NCBI RefSeq assembly: GCF_008923185.1
Contig: NZ_WBMT01000005.1
Span: 1-64,000, forward strand
DNA: 64,000 bases
Origin: Actinomadura rudentiformis
GTDB taxonomy: Bacteria; Actinomycetota; Actinomycetes; Streptosporangiales; Streptosporangiaceae
Direction: 5' to 3'
This document shows, piece after piece, positions 25,564 to 34,027 of the stretch. The notes under the pieces are model-generated. The model did not search any database and had not been told where the DNA came from. It saw only the letters and a program-made list of their open reading frames with translations. Made by a program: the position numbers and the translations under genes. Every line of letters starts with the position of its first letter. Within the stretch, counting starts at the first letter, position 1.

Positions 25564-26228
25564 CAGTGGTTCTCCTCGATCTTGGTGGCCACGGCGTTGT
25601 GGATGCGTTCCACGTCGTCGGCGCGGGCCATGATGTGCACGACGTCGCCGTCCTGGATGACCGAGTCGGCGTGCGGGACGAGGGCCTCGCCCATGCGCGA
25701 CAGGAACGCCACCCGCGTGCCGGCGGCCTCTTCCAGGCGGGCGACCTTCTCGCCCACCCAGATCGAGCTGGTCTCCAGCTCGGCGAGCACGATCTCGCCG
25801 GTGGGGTCGCGCCACAGCGGCTCGGCGCCCTCGGGGAGCAGCCGCCGCAGGATCTGGTCGGCCGTCCAGCGGACGGTGGCCACCGTGGGGATGCCCAGGC
25901 GCTGGTAGACCTCGGCGCGGCGGGGGTCGTAGATGCGGGCGACCACGTTGTCGACGCCGAACGTCTCGCGGGCGACGCGGGCGGAGATGATGTTGGAGTT
26001 GTCGCCGCTGCTCACGGCCACGAAGGCGGACGCCTGCTCGATGCCGGCCTCGGCGATGACGTCCCGGTCGAACCCGAACCCGGTGATCCGGCGGCCCTTG
26101 AACCCGCCGCGGAGCCGGCGGAAGGCCTCGGGGCTCTGGTCGATGATGGCCACCGAATGGCCCTTGTCCTCAAGGATGTGGGCGAGCGTCGAGCCGACGC
26201 GCCCACAGCCCATGATCACGATATGCAC
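25563..26228 (-). CDS. TrkA-type RCK potassium-uptake protein (CeoB-like)
   Basis: 221 residues. Rossmann motif GCGRVGSTLA and the following AIIDQS mark the RCK-N domain. The C-terminal part (about 125-221) is RCK-C. GTG 26228 is preferred because GAAGGA lies 6 bp before it. The in-frame TTG at 26234 has no spacing to a ribosome binding site. It is the first gene of the pair and divergent from the KimA-like permease. Confidence 0.92.
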   Translation of the reverse strand: MHIVIMGCGRVGSTLAHILEDKGHSVAIIDQSPEAFRRLRGGFKGRRITGFGFDRDVIAEAGIEQASAFVAVSSGDNSNIISARVARETFGVDNVVARIYDPRRAEVYQRLGIPTVATVRWTADQILRRLLPEGAEPLWRDPTGEIVLAELETSSIWVGEKVARLEEAAGTRVAFLSRMGEALVPHADSVIQDGDVVHIMARADDVERIHNAVATKIEENH

Positions 26229-26420
26229 GGCCAATCCTTCTCTCGACCAAGCCCGAGGATGTCTGCCACAGATCCCTGCCGGGCTGCAAAACTACACATC
26301 CGCCCAGGCAAGTACTACCCAAGCGGCAACGAGTCCAGGCCCTGGGAGGTTTCCAGCACGCCCCGCGAGACGGGTGGGTGTGCGGATGAGCCGTCGGCGT
26401 GAAGGACTAGAGTCTCGTTC

Positions 26421-28469
26421 GTGTCGAAGGCTTCCGACCTCGTTAAACGGCTTCTGCTCGGCCGTGCGCTTCGCAGCGCCCAGCAGCACGAGCAGCTCCT
26501 CCCCAAGCGGATCGCCCTCCCGGTCTTCGCCAGCGACGCACTGTCGTCGGTCGCGTACGCACCGCAAGAGATCTTGATCACGCTCGGCATCGCCGGGCTG
26601 GCCGCCTACCAGTACACGCCGTGGGTCGCGGCCGCCGTCGTGGTGATCCTGCTGACCGTCGTCGCCTCGTACCGGCAGAACGTCCGCGCCTACAAGAGCG
26701 GCGGCGGCGACTTCGAGGTCGCCACCGTGAACCTGGGCGGCAACTGGGGCGTGGTCGTCGCCAGCGCCCTGCTGGTCGACTACGTCCTCACCGTGGCCGT
26801 GTCGATCTCGTCGGCGGCCGACAACCTGGGCGCCTTCGTGGGCTTCGTGGACGAGCACAAGGTCGCGTCCGCCATCGCGATGGTGACCATCCTGACCGTC
26901 CTCAACCTGCGCGGTCTGAAGGAGGCGGGCACCGCCTTCGCGATCCCGACCTATCTCTTCATGTTCGGCATCTTCAGCATGCTGATCTGGGGCTTCACCC
27001 GCATGGCCTTCGGCACGGAACTGAAGGCCGAGACCGCCGGCCTGGAGGTGCGCGGCGAGGAGATGGGAGTCGGCGGCATCGCGCTGGCCTTCCTGCTGAT
27101 GCGCGCGTTCGCCTCCGGGTGCGCGGCGCTGACGGGCGTCGAGGCGATCAGTAACGGCGTGCCCGCGTTCAAGAAGCCCAAGGGGCAGAACGCGGCGACC
27201 ACGCTGCTCATGCTCGGTGTCATCGCCATGACGATGTTCGGCGGTGTCACCGCCATGGCCTACATCACCGACGCCAAGTTCGGCGATCCCGGGCACGGCA
27301 GCAGGTTGATCGACCCGAACACCGGCCAGGACGTCTCGGAGCAGGACCCGGTGGTGGCGCAGGTCGCGCACACGGTGTTCAGCAACTTCACGCCGATGTT
27401 CGGCTTCGTGACGCTCATGACCGCCCTGATCCTGGTGCTGGCCGCCAACACCGCGTACAACGGCTTCCCGGTGCTCGGCTCGGTGCTGGCCCAGAACCGC
27501 TACCTGCCCCGCCAGCTCCACACGCGCGGCGACCGGCTGGCGTTCAGCAACGGCATCATCATCCTGGCCACGGCGGCAGGGGCGCTGATCTACGCGTACG
27601 GGGCGGACGTCTCCAAGCTGATCCAGCTCTACATCGTGGGCGTGTTCGTCTCGTTCACCGTCAGCCAGACCGGCATGGTCCGCCACTGGAACCGTCTGCT
27701 CAAGACCGAGATGGACGTGGTCCGGCGGCGCGAGATGCACCGGGCCCGGGCGATCAACGCGTTCGGCCTGTTCATGACCGGCACGGTCCTGATCGTCGTG
27801 CTGATCACCAAGTTCACGCACGGCGCGTACATCGTCTGCATCGCGATGCCGATCCTGTTCCTGCTGATGAAGGGCATCCGGCGGCACTACGACCGGGTCG
27901 CCGAGGAACTGGTGCCGTCCGGCGAGGACGTGGCGCTGCCCGCCCGCAACCACGGCATCGTCCTCGTCTCCAAGATCCACAAGCCGACGCTGCGGGCGCT
28001 GGCGTACGCGCGGGCCACCCGGCCGTCCACCCTGGAGGCGGTCACGGTCGCCGTGGACGCCGAGGAGTCGCAGCGGCTCCAGCACGAGTGGGACGCCCTC
28101 GACGTCCCGGTGCCGCTCAAGATCCTCGACTCCCCGTACCGGGAGATCACCCGGCCGGTCCTCGACTACGTCAAGGGCGTGCGCCGCAAGAGCCCGCGCG
28201 ACGTGGTGACCGTCTTCATCCCCGAGTACGTGGTGGGCCACTGGTGGGAGCACCTGCTGCACAACCAGAGCGCCCTGCGGCTCAAGGGCAGGCTGCTCTT
28301 CCAGCCCGGCGTGATGGTCACCAGCGTGGCCTGGCAGCTGCAGTCCTCCGACCGCCTCAAGGGCCGCATGGAGCCGCCCGGCCCCGGCGCGTCCCGCCGC
28401 CCTCCGCGCCTGACCCTCGAGGATGAGGAAGCACGCGCTGGTGGCGGTATCGTTTCGGAACGTGACTGA
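26421..28469 (+). CDS. KimA-like APC superfamily permease (potassium uptake)
   Basis: 682 residues. The N-terminal 470 residues have about 12 membrane segments of the amino acid-polyamine-cation superfamily (FASDALSSVAYAPQEILITL at the first helix). The C-terminal 190 residues form a cytosolic domain with USP-like strands (LEAVTVAVDAEESQRL; DVVTVFIPEYVV). This two-part design is that of KimA/YdaO, the c-di-AMP-controlled K+ importer of Bacillus. Two RCK proteins transcribed divergently support a potassium role. The precise ion is inferred. The stop overlaps the next gene. Confidence 0.87.
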   Translation: MSKASDLVKRLLLGRALRSAQQHEQLLPKRIALPVFASDALSSVAYAPQEILITLGIAGLAAYQYTPWVAAAVVVILLTVVASYRQNVRAYKSGGGDFEVATVNLGGNWGVVVASALLVDYVLTVAVSISSAADNLGAFVGFVDEHKVASAIAMVTILTVLNLRGLKEAGTAFAIPTYLFMFGIFSMLIWGFTRMAFGTELKAETAGLEVRGEEMGVGGIALAFLLMRAFASGCAALTGVEAISNGVPAFKKPKGQNAATTLLMLGVIAMTMFGGVTAMAYITDAKFGDPGHGSRLIDPNTGQDVSEQDPVVAQVAHTVFSNFTPMFGFVTLMTALILVLAANTAYNGFPVLGSVLAQNRYLPRQLHTRGDRLAFSNGIIILATAAGALIYAYGADVSKLIQLYIVGVFVSFTVSQTGMVRHWNRLLKTEMDVVRRREMHRARAINAFGLFMTGTVLIVVLITKFTHGAYIVCIAMPILFLLMKGIRRHYDRVAEELVPSGEDVALPARNHGIVLVSKIHKPTLRALAYARATRPSTLEAVTVAVDAEESQRLQHEWDALDVPVPLKILDSPYREITRPVLDYVKGVRRKSPRDVVTVFIPEYVVGHWWEHLLHNQSALRLKGRLLFQPGVMVTSVAWQLQSSDRLKGRMEPPGPGASRRPPRLTLEDEEARAGGGIVSERD

Positions 28470-29823
28470 TCCCGGATCTGAAGACCGACACCCCGCCGAG
28501 TTCCTCGAGCTCGAGGTCGGCAACGTCGCCAATGGCGGCTTCTGCGTGGCCCGCCACGAGGGCCGGGTGGTGTTCGTGCGGCACGCCCTGCCGGGCGAGC
28601 GGGTCCGGGCACGGGTCACCGACCGCACCAAGAACTTCCTGCGCGCCGACGCGATCGAGATCATCGAGCCGTCGCAGGACCGGGTGGAGCCGCCCTGCCC
28701 GTTCGCCGGCCCCGGCCGTTGCGGCGGCTGCGACTGGCAGCACGCCTCCCTGCCCGCCCAGCGCCGGCTGAAGGCCGCCGTGGTCGCCGAGCAGCTCGAA
28801 CGCGTCGCCGGGATCACCCGTACCGTCCTGGTCGAGGAGGTGCCGCAGCCGGTCGAGGACGAGGCGTTCGTCCGCGGTCCGGGCCTGGGCTGGCGCACCC
28901 GCGTGCAGTTCACGGTGTCCGAGGGGGCCGTCGGCCTCCGCAAGCACCGTTCCCACGACATCGAGCCGGTCGACGAGTGCCTCATCGCCCACCCGGGCGT
29001 GGAGCTGATGGGCATCGAGCGGCACCGCTGGCCCGGCGCGTCCTCGGTCGAGGGCATCGTCTCGGCCTCCACCGGCGACCGCCTCGTCGTTCTCCGTGAA
29101 CGCGGCCGCAAGCGTGCCCGCGTGCCCCGCCTGGAGGTGCCCGTCCGCCTGGTCCGGGGCAAGCCCGAGCCCGGCAAGTCCCTCCCGTACGTCCGCGAAG
29201 AGGTCTCGGGCCGGATGTTCCAGGTCAGCGGCAGCGGCTTCTGGCAGGTGCACCCGGGGGCCGCCAGGCTGCTGTACGACGCGGTGCTGGAGGCACTGGA
29301 GCCCAAGCCGGGCGAGATCGCGCTCGACCTCTACTGCGGCGTCGGCCTCTTCGCCGCGGGCCTGGCTGAACGGGTGGGCCGGGACGGCCTCGTCGTCGGC
29401 GTCGAGTCCGACGCCCAAGCCGTTCGCGACGCCAAGTTCAACCTCCGTGACCTGCCCAACGTCGCCATCGAGCGCGGTCCGGTCGAGGAGATCCTGGGCG
29501 ACCTGGAGTTCGGCCGCGCCGACGGCTCCGACCGTACGCAGAGCAAGCGCGGCGGCACCGGCCACCAGGGCGGGGCGCGAGTGCGCGGCGCGGACATCGT
29601 CGTCCTCGACCCGCCCCGTTCGGGCGCGGGCAAGGAGGTCGTGGACCGCATCGCCAAGCTCGCCGGCCGAAAGATCGCCTACGTCTCCTGCGACCCCGCC
29701 ACGCTGGCCCGCGACCTGGCCTACTTCAGCGAACGCGGCTGGACCCTGGAGACCCTCCGCGCCTTCGACGCCTTCCCCATGACCCAGCACGTGGAGTGCC
29801 TGGCGACGCTCGTCCGCGGCTAG
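28462..29823 (+). CDS. TRAM-domain RNA (uracil-5-)-methyltransferase-like protein
   Basis: 453 residues from GTG 28462, overlapping the permease stop. An ATG at 28423 in frame is the alternative. A TRAM domain (about 8-65), an iron-sulfur type Cys cluster (CPFAGPGRCGGC, about 76-87) and a class I SAM methyltransferase domain follow: LDLYCGVGLFAAGL for SAM, DPPRSGAG, and the catalytic Cys in YVSCDPATLARDL. The family methylates U54 in tRNA or uridines in 23S rRNA. A short Arg/Gly insertion near residue 355 is unusual. Confidence 0.92.
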   Translation: MTDPGSEDRHPAEFLELEVGNVANGGFCVARHEGRVVFVRHALPGERVRARVTDRTKNFLRADAIEIIEPSQDRVEPPCPFAGPGRCGGCDWQHASLPAQRRLKAAVVAEQLERVAGITRTVLVEEVPQPVEDEAFVRGPGLGWRTRVQFTVSEGAVGLRKHRSHDIEPVDECLIAHPGVELMGIERHRWPGASSVEGIVSASTGDRLVVLRERGRKRARVPRLEVPVRLVRGKPEPGKSLPYVREEVSGRMFQVSGSGFWQVHPGAARLLYDAVLEALEPKPGEIALDLYCGVGLFAAGLAERVGRDGLVVGVESDAQAVRDAKFNLRDLPNVAIERGPVEEILGDLEFGRADGSDRTQSKRGGTGHQGGARVRGADIVVLDPPRSGAGKEVVDRIAKLAGRKIAYVSCDPATLARDLAYFSERGWTLETLRAFDAFPMTQHVECLATLVRG

Positions 29824-29853
29824 CCGAGGTGCGGCCTCTCGGGGTGCGGCCGG

Positions 29854-30594
29854 TCAGTGGTGAAGGCCGCGCTTGCCGGGTGTCCAGAACGGCTTGACCC
29901 GGATCTGCCTGCGCTCCCACCCGCGGTCGCGTACCAGGTGGTCGCGGATCGCCTGGCAGGTCCGGGCCTCACCCGCGAGGTAGGCCGCGCCGGGCTCGGC
30001 GGGCAGATCGAGCCCGGCCACGGCGGTCAGCAACGTCTGCGATGACACCGCCGGGGCGCCGCGCCGGTGGACGCGGCGCAGCTCGTGCGGGCCGGGCACG
30101 GGCACCTCGTCTTCGGCCGACTCGCTCTCCAGCACTCCATAGACCCGCGCGTCCGGGCTCAGCAAGCCCAAGATCGGGCCGAACGCGGCTGCTGCGGTCT
30201 CCTCGCCGGCGAACAAGTGGTACGGGGCGTCCTCGCGGATAGTGAAGTCGCCCAGTGGACCCCAGAACGTCACCGGATCGCCCGCAGTGGCCTCCCGGAC
30301 CCAGCGCAGGCCGATGCCGTCGCCCTCGTAGAGATGGGCGCGGATCTCGAACGTGCCCTCGGAGTGGTCCCAGATCGAGTAGGTGCGCAGGGTTTCGCCA
30401 GGGCGGACGATCCCGTACAGCGACAGCGGGTCATTGATCTCGATCCTGAAGTGTTGTCCTGGCGTGAATGTCATCGCGCGGAGGGCGTCGGAGGCGATGA
30501 CGATCCGCTTCATGGTCGGCGTGACCAGTCCGGTGTGCACCACCGTGCCCATGGATTTGTGCTTGCCGAAGACGCGTTCCAGCGGGTTGGGCAT
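29854..30594 (-). CDS. Siderophore-interacting FAD-binding protein
   Basis: 246 residues. The FAD-binding part has TPGQHFRIEI and the LRTYSIWD motif (R-x-Y-S/T). The NAD(P)-like C-terminal part has HLFAGEETAAAAFGPIL and an ending GYYKP-like region (RQIRVKPFWTPGKRG). Family members reduce ferric siderophores in the cytoplasm. The ATG at 30594 follows AGAGGACGG. It is divergent from a TetR gene with repeated operators between them. Confidence 0.9.
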   Translation of the reverse strand: MPNPLERVFGKHKSMGTVVHTGLVTPTMKRIVIASDALRAMTFTPGQHFRIEINDPLSLYGIVRPGETLRTYSIWDHSEGTFEIRAHLYEGDGIGLRWVREATAGDPVTFWGPLGDFTIREDAPYHLFAGEETAAAAFGPILGLLSPDARVYGVLESESAEDEVPVPGPHELRRVHRRGAPAVSSQTLLTAVAGLDLPAEPGAAYLAGEARTCQAIRDHLVRDRGWERRQIRVKPFWTPGKRGLHH

Positions 30595-30604
30595 GATCCG
30601 TCCT

Positions 30605-30675
30605 CTGTGGGGCAACTTGTTCCATACTTTCGGCACAGGATGCCCCACAGATGACTTTCGGGGCAAGTTGTTCCA
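30605..30675. promoter_or_regulatory. Duplicated operator between the siderophore-interacting gene and tetR
   Basis: GGGGCAACTTGTTCCA (30609-30624) and GGGGCAAGTTGTTCCA (30660-30675) are 16-bp near-identical repeats 51 bp apart, each almost palindromic around CAA-S-TTG. A separate inverted repeat CTGTGGGGCA / TGCCCCACAG joins 30605-30614 and 30641-30650. The first copy sits 15 bp before the siderophore-interacting protein start and the second 20 bp before the tetR start. This is the expected site of a TetR autorepressor. Confidence 0.75.
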
Positions 30676-30694
30676 CAGATGTACACTCGTGCGG

Positions 30695-31252
30695 GTGACC
30701 GATCCCCGTGCGGAGCGCAGCCGCGCCGCCGCCCTGGCCGCCGCGCGCGAGCTGCTGGCCGAGCAGGGCTGGGCGGCGGTGACCCATGTCGCGGTCGCCG
30801 GCCGCAGCGGTGTCGGCCGTACGACGCTCTACCGCCACTGGCCCGACTCGTCGGCGCTGCTCCGGGACGCCATCACGTTGGAGATCTCCACGTTCCATCG
30901 GCCTCCCACGGGCGTGCTCCGCGACGATCTGATCCGCGAGCTCGACGGGATCCGGGAAATGTTCAGCGACCCGATGACCGACAGGGGGTTGCGCGCGATC
31001 TTCGAACGGGCCGCGGTGGACCCGGAGTTCGCGCGGCTGCGAGACGCGCTCTTCCTGCAGGGGTCGAGCGTCATCAGGGCGATCCTCGATGCTGCGAGGG
31101 CTCGCGGGGAGCTTCCCTCCGACCTGGACGAGGATCTCGCCGTGGCGCAACTCGGTGGGCCGGTGCTCTTCCGCCAGCTGGCCTCCGACCGGCCTCTCAC
31201 CGCCGACCAGGTCACGCGCCTGGTCGACGGATTCCTGGCCGCGTACACCTGA
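30695..31252 (+). CDS. TetR family regulator
   Basis: 185 residues. The N-terminal helix-turn-helix reads HVAVAGRSGVGRTTLYRHWP (about 33-52). The C-terminal ligand domain is helical. The GTG at 30695 is used, with GTG 30689 as alternative. It is divergent from the siderophore-interacting protein gene and probably represses it through the two 16-bp sites in the 100-bp gap. Confidence 0.9.
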   Translation: MTDPRAERSRAAALAAARELLAEQGWAAVTHVAVAGRSGVGRTTLYRHWPDSSALLRDAITLEISTFHRPPTGVLRDDLIRELDGIREMFSDPMTDRGLRAIFERAAVDPEFARLRDALFLQGSSVIRAILDAARARGELPSDLDEDLAVAQLGGPVLFRQLASDRPLTADQVTRLVDGFLAAYT

Positions 31253-31255
31253 GTG

Positions 31256-31468
31256 CTACTTGCGGGCCTTGGCGCGGTCGTGAGACCAGCCGGCCAGCAG
31301 GACGCCGGCGACGGTCGCGGCCACGTGGACGGTCAGGCTCGCCGCGAAGCCACCGGGGAGCCAGCCGAGCAGCCCCGCGTTGTCGTGGTCGACCAGCTGC
31401 CGGATCGTGCCCTGCGCACCGACTACGAGCAGCACCATGCCGATGATCCGCAGCACGTCGAACTTCAT
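31256..31468 (-). CDS. Small two-helix membrane protein
   Basis: 70 residues from the ATG at 31468, with AAGGGG about 7 bp upstream. Two hydrophobic helices (about 6-22 and 36-58) are separated by RQLVDHDNAG. The C-terminus is basic (DRAKARK). The family is not recognised. It is divergent from a TetR gene, and two CAATGC...GCATTG operators lie between them, so it is very probably the TetR target. Confidence 0.72.
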   Translation of the reverse strand: MKFDVLRIIGMVLLVVGAQGTIRQLVDHDNAGLLGWLPGGFAASLTVHVAATVAGVLLAGWSHDRAKARK

Positions 31469-31488
31469 GGGAGCCCCTTCGTCGTTTA

Positions 31489-31506
31489 GCAATGCGTTTG
31501 CATTGT
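31489..31506. promoter_or_regulatory. TetR operator, copy 1
   Basis: GCAATGCG-TT-TGCATTGT, sharing the CAATGC...GCATTG core with copy 2. It lies 21 bp upstream of the small membrane protein start. Confidence 0.7.
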
Positions 31507-31525
31507 AATAGGATGGGATCCCTGA

Positions 31526-31545
31526 TGCAATGCGGACGCATTGCA
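31526..31545. promoter_or_regulatory. TetR operator, copy 2
   Basis: TGCAATGCG-GA-CGCATTGCA is a perfect 20-bp palindrome, 16 bp before the tetR start and 38 bp centre-to-centre from copy 1. Confidence 0.78.
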
Positions 31546-31560
31546 TGGCCGGGAGGGTGC

Positions 31561-32169
31561 ATGCCGAAGGTCGTCGATCATGAGGCGCGCCGCCGGCGTC
31601 TCGCCGAGGCGGTCTGGGCCCTGACGGTCCGGGACGGACTGGAGGGCGTGACCCTCCGGAAGGTCGCCGCAGAGGCCGGGGTCTCGATGGGCCAGGTGCA
31701 GCACTATTACGGCAGCATGGAGAAACTGGTCGGCGACGCCGTCGCCCGCGCTGTCCATGCCCTCAACGCCAAGATCGAGTCGTCCATCCAGGAGGCGGCC
31801 GTTCGGGCGGGCGGGACGGCGAGTGCTGAGACCATGCTGCGCTCCTGCCTGCATGCGATGCTCGCGCGCGACGAGGAGAGCCTGCGCCTTCTCCGGCTGT
31901 CCGTCGCCGTGCTCGGGAAGGCCGTCTCCGATCCGGCCATGGCAGGCGTCCTGGCGCCAGGCGACGATGAGCTTCTCTCGTTCACCGCCGGTCTCATCAA
32001 CGATGCCCGCGCCGAGCGCGGCACGCCCGCCCGGGGCGACGCCCGGCTCGACGCCGACATCTGCTGGAGCCTGGCCGTCAGCCTCGGTGTCGACATCGCG
32101 ATCGGCCACCGGGCCCGGGACGAGGCCGGACGGCTCCTGGACTACCACCTGGAGAACGTCCTGGGCTGA
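31561..32169 (+). CDS. TetR family regulator
   Basis: 202 residues from ATG 31561 (GGGAGGG ribosome binding site). The helix-turn-helix is VTLRKVAAEAGVSMGQVQHY (about 30-49), a form common in TetR proteins of the BetI-like type. The C-terminal domain is helical. It is divergent from the small membrane protein, with which it shares two operators, and convergent with the methyltransferase gene 3 bp away. Confidence 0.92.
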   Translation: MPKVVDHEARRRRLAEAVWALTVRDGLEGVTLRKVAAEAGVSMGQVQHYYGSMEKLVGDAVARAVHALNAKIESSIQEAAVRAGGTASAETMLRSCLHAMLARDEESLRLLRLSVAVLGKAVSDPAMAGVLAPGDDELLSFTAGLINDARAERGTPARGDARLDADICWSLAVSLGVDIAIGHRARDEAGRLLDYHLENVLG

Positions 32170-32172
32170 GGG

Positions 32173-32931
32173 TCAGGCGGTGACGCGGATCTTCGACTGC
32201 TTGTGGTCGTTGGCCTCCCAGTCCTCCATGAACGTGGCGTCGAGCTTGTGCTTGGCGGCCAGGGTGACCAGCGTCTCCGTCCGGTAGTAGAAGTCCTCAC
32301 GCAGCACCTGGTGCTCCTTGCCCTCGGTGCGGTTGAACGTGAAGTCGAAGAACCCGCCCGGCGCCAGCACCCGTCCGATGTTGGCGAAGCACTCGTCGAT
32401 GACGTCCAGCGGCGAATGGGAGAAGACGCTGTGCGCGTGCACGACGTTGAAATGCGCCGCGGGCAGGAACTCCAGCTGCAGATCGCGCACGGGCGTCAGA
32501 TGCGGCAGCTTGTCCTGGAGGTCATAACGGACGAGCGTGTCCTCGGCTGCGAAGAGGATGTCAGGGGAGATGTCGATCCCGTAGTAGTTCCCGGCATCCA
32601 GGTGGTCGATGAACAGCCGCCCCGCACGCAGGTTGCCGCACCCGATCTCCAGCATCCGGTCGCCCGGCTTGAGCCCGTGCTTGACCAGGTAGTCGAACTG
32701 CAGCTCGCCCAGTGCCAGCCAGCGCTTCTCCGACGGCGTCCCGACCGCGCCGAACGGCGTGCGGGAGGCGTCCGAACGCATGACGGCGCGGTAATAACCC
32801 ACGTGGTCACGCGTCTTCATCCTCAGCCACGCGTCCCGCGCGAGGCGACGTGCGTACGGCGGGACCCTCCGGGGATTCCGTGCCGCATACCGGACCTTGT
32901 GCGTGAGGCTCGCACGATTCTTTGAGGCCAT
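32173..32931 (-). CDS. Class I SAM-dependent methyltransferase
   Basis: 252 residues. Motif I is MLEIGCGNLRAGRLF (about 93-107), with the acidic residue of the next strand in YYGIDIS and a VVHAHSVFSHSP post-motif. An N-terminal helical extension of about 80 residues is basic. The substrate is unknown. Such proteins in glycan or natural-product loci often modify sugars, but no such locus is visible. The ATG at 32931 has GGGGCG upstream. Confidence 0.85.
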   Translation of the reverse strand: MASKNRASLTHKVRYAARNPRRVPPYARRLARDAWLRMKTRDHVGYYRAVMRSDASRTPFGAVGTPSEKRWLALGELQFDYLVKHGLKPGDRMLEIGCGNLRAGRLFIDHLDAGNYYGIDISPDILFAAEDTLVRYDLQDKLPHLTPVRDLQLEFLPAAHFNVVHAHSVFSHSPLDVIDECFANIGRVLAPGGFFDFTFNRTEGKEHQVLREDFYYRTETLVTLAAKHKLDATFMEDWEANDHKQSKIRVTA

Positions 32932-33065
32932 CGCCCCAGTGAAGACCCACCGCCCCCGCCAGGCAAGGCTCAAACATTAAAGGTCGTTCAGAACGCCCCG
33001 TCGATCAAGAAACCGCAGATCAAGATCGTAAAACGCCGCCCGCCTTGTCGGGACAGGGCCGGGTT

Positions 33066-33377
33066 TCAGCGGCCCAGGAACGCGATGAGGATGCCCACCG
33101 CGACGGAGGCCATGGTCGCGATGAGGGAGAGGAGTGCGAGGGTGTGCCGGAATCGGTTGTCGAGGTGTGCGCGGGTCACCTGCTCGCGTTCGGCGGCGCT
33201 GAGCCGGGCCTCCAGCTCCTCGATGAGCCTGGCATGGTCGTCGGCCCGGCGTTCGTGAAGCTCGTTCCGCTGGTACAGCAGCGCGATCTGGCCCTCCTGG
33301 TTGGCCAGCCGGACGTCGATGCCGCGGCGGAGTTCTGCGATGGCGAGCTCGACGGTGAACGCTCCGTCCTCGGTCAC
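33066..33377 (-). CDS. Coiled-coil protein with C-terminal membrane anchor
   Basis: 103 residues from GTG 33377. GTG 33386 is an alternative closer to AAGGA. Residues about 10-70 are a continuous charged helix likely to form a coiled coil (EGQIALLYQRNELHERRADD; IEELEARLSAAEREQ). A single hydrophobic helix ends the protein (LLSLIATMASVAVGILIAFL). The family is unknown. It is divergent from an XRE regulator across an AT-rich 153-bp gap, suggesting a regulator/effector pair. Confidence 0.6.
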   Translation of the reverse strand: MTEDGAFTVELAIAELRRGIDVRLANQEGQIALLYQRNELHERRADDHARLIEELEARLSAAEREQVTRAHLDNRFRHTLALLSLIATMASVAVGILIAFLGR

Positions 33378-33530
33378 GGGGACCACTTTCCTTTCGGGGT
33401 GCCTCCTCCACAATAGGTACCTATCAGTAATCCTTCAAGGCACAACCGGTAAGATTTGGAAAATTCAAGGAAGGTAATATTCGACCTCTCGTTACTGGAT
33501 GTTCCTTAATGTTTCCGTCATGCTGGTCGC
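33378..33530. promoter_or_regulatory. AT-rich divergent promoter region with 12-bp palindrome
   Basis: ATAGGTACCTAT (33413-33424) is a perfect palindrome. The gap is clearly richer in A/T than the flanking genes, with two CCTTCAAGG/TTCAAGGAAGG-like motifs. It separates the coiled-coil gene (-) and the XRE gene (+), so an XRE operator here is likely. Confidence 0.5.
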
Positions 33531-33911
33531 ATGGCTGGAGAGCTGGACAGGGAGCGGATCGCCAAGTACGTGGTGGCGCGTCGTGGATCGCTCGGCCTGA
33601 CCCAGGAGCAGCTGGCCGAGCGTGCCGGGGTCACGGTCAAGACGATCTACAACCTGGAGGCGGGGGAGCGGTGGCCGCAGGCCCGGACGCGCAGCGCCAT
33701 CGAAAGCGCGCTCGAGTGGCGGTCCGGAGATCTCGTGCGCATCGGTGAGGGCTTGGAGCCGGCGCGGCAGGAAGCCGACATGACGGTGGTGCTGCGAGAG
33801 TTGGAGGAGCTCAACGCCTACTTCGCCGACCTGCAGGCCGACTCGGGGGACAAGCGGCGGATGGCGCTGGCCTTCCTGCGCGCCCTCTATGGCGAGCCCG
33901 ACGGACGCTGA
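33531..33911 (+). CDS. XRE-type helix-turn-helix regulator
   Basis: 126 residues. The Cro/C1 helix-turn-helix lies at about 8-65 (GLTQEQLAERAGVTVKTIYN). A helical, charged C-terminus may dimerise. The start is ATG 33531. This type with a short C-terminal extension is common in actinomycetes, next to small membrane or effector proteins. It is divergent from the coiled-coil gene. Confidence 0.88.
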   Translation: MAGELDRERIAKYVVARRGSLGLTQEQLAERAGVTVKTIYNLEAGERWPQARTRSAIESALEWRSGDLVRIGEGLEPARQEADMTVVLRELEELNAYFADLQADSGDKRRMALAFLRALYGEPDGR

Positions 33912-34027
33912 ACCGTTCTCGAAGTCTGAAAGATTTCCGACTCTGACTGGTTGTTGCGCCCACTGACTAGCGGGCACACTGGTTGTGCTCATCCAGGTCA
34001 AGAGTGCTCGCGAAGGAGGGGCCGCAG

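Noticed and set aside
26292..29306. Very long open frame (about 1000 codons) on the minus strand
   Set aside because: It lies opposite the KimA-like permease and the RNA methyltransferase, both with clear family motifs. In high-GC DNA such antisense frames arise from codon bias; its translation is Arg/Gly/His/Asp-rich without motifs.
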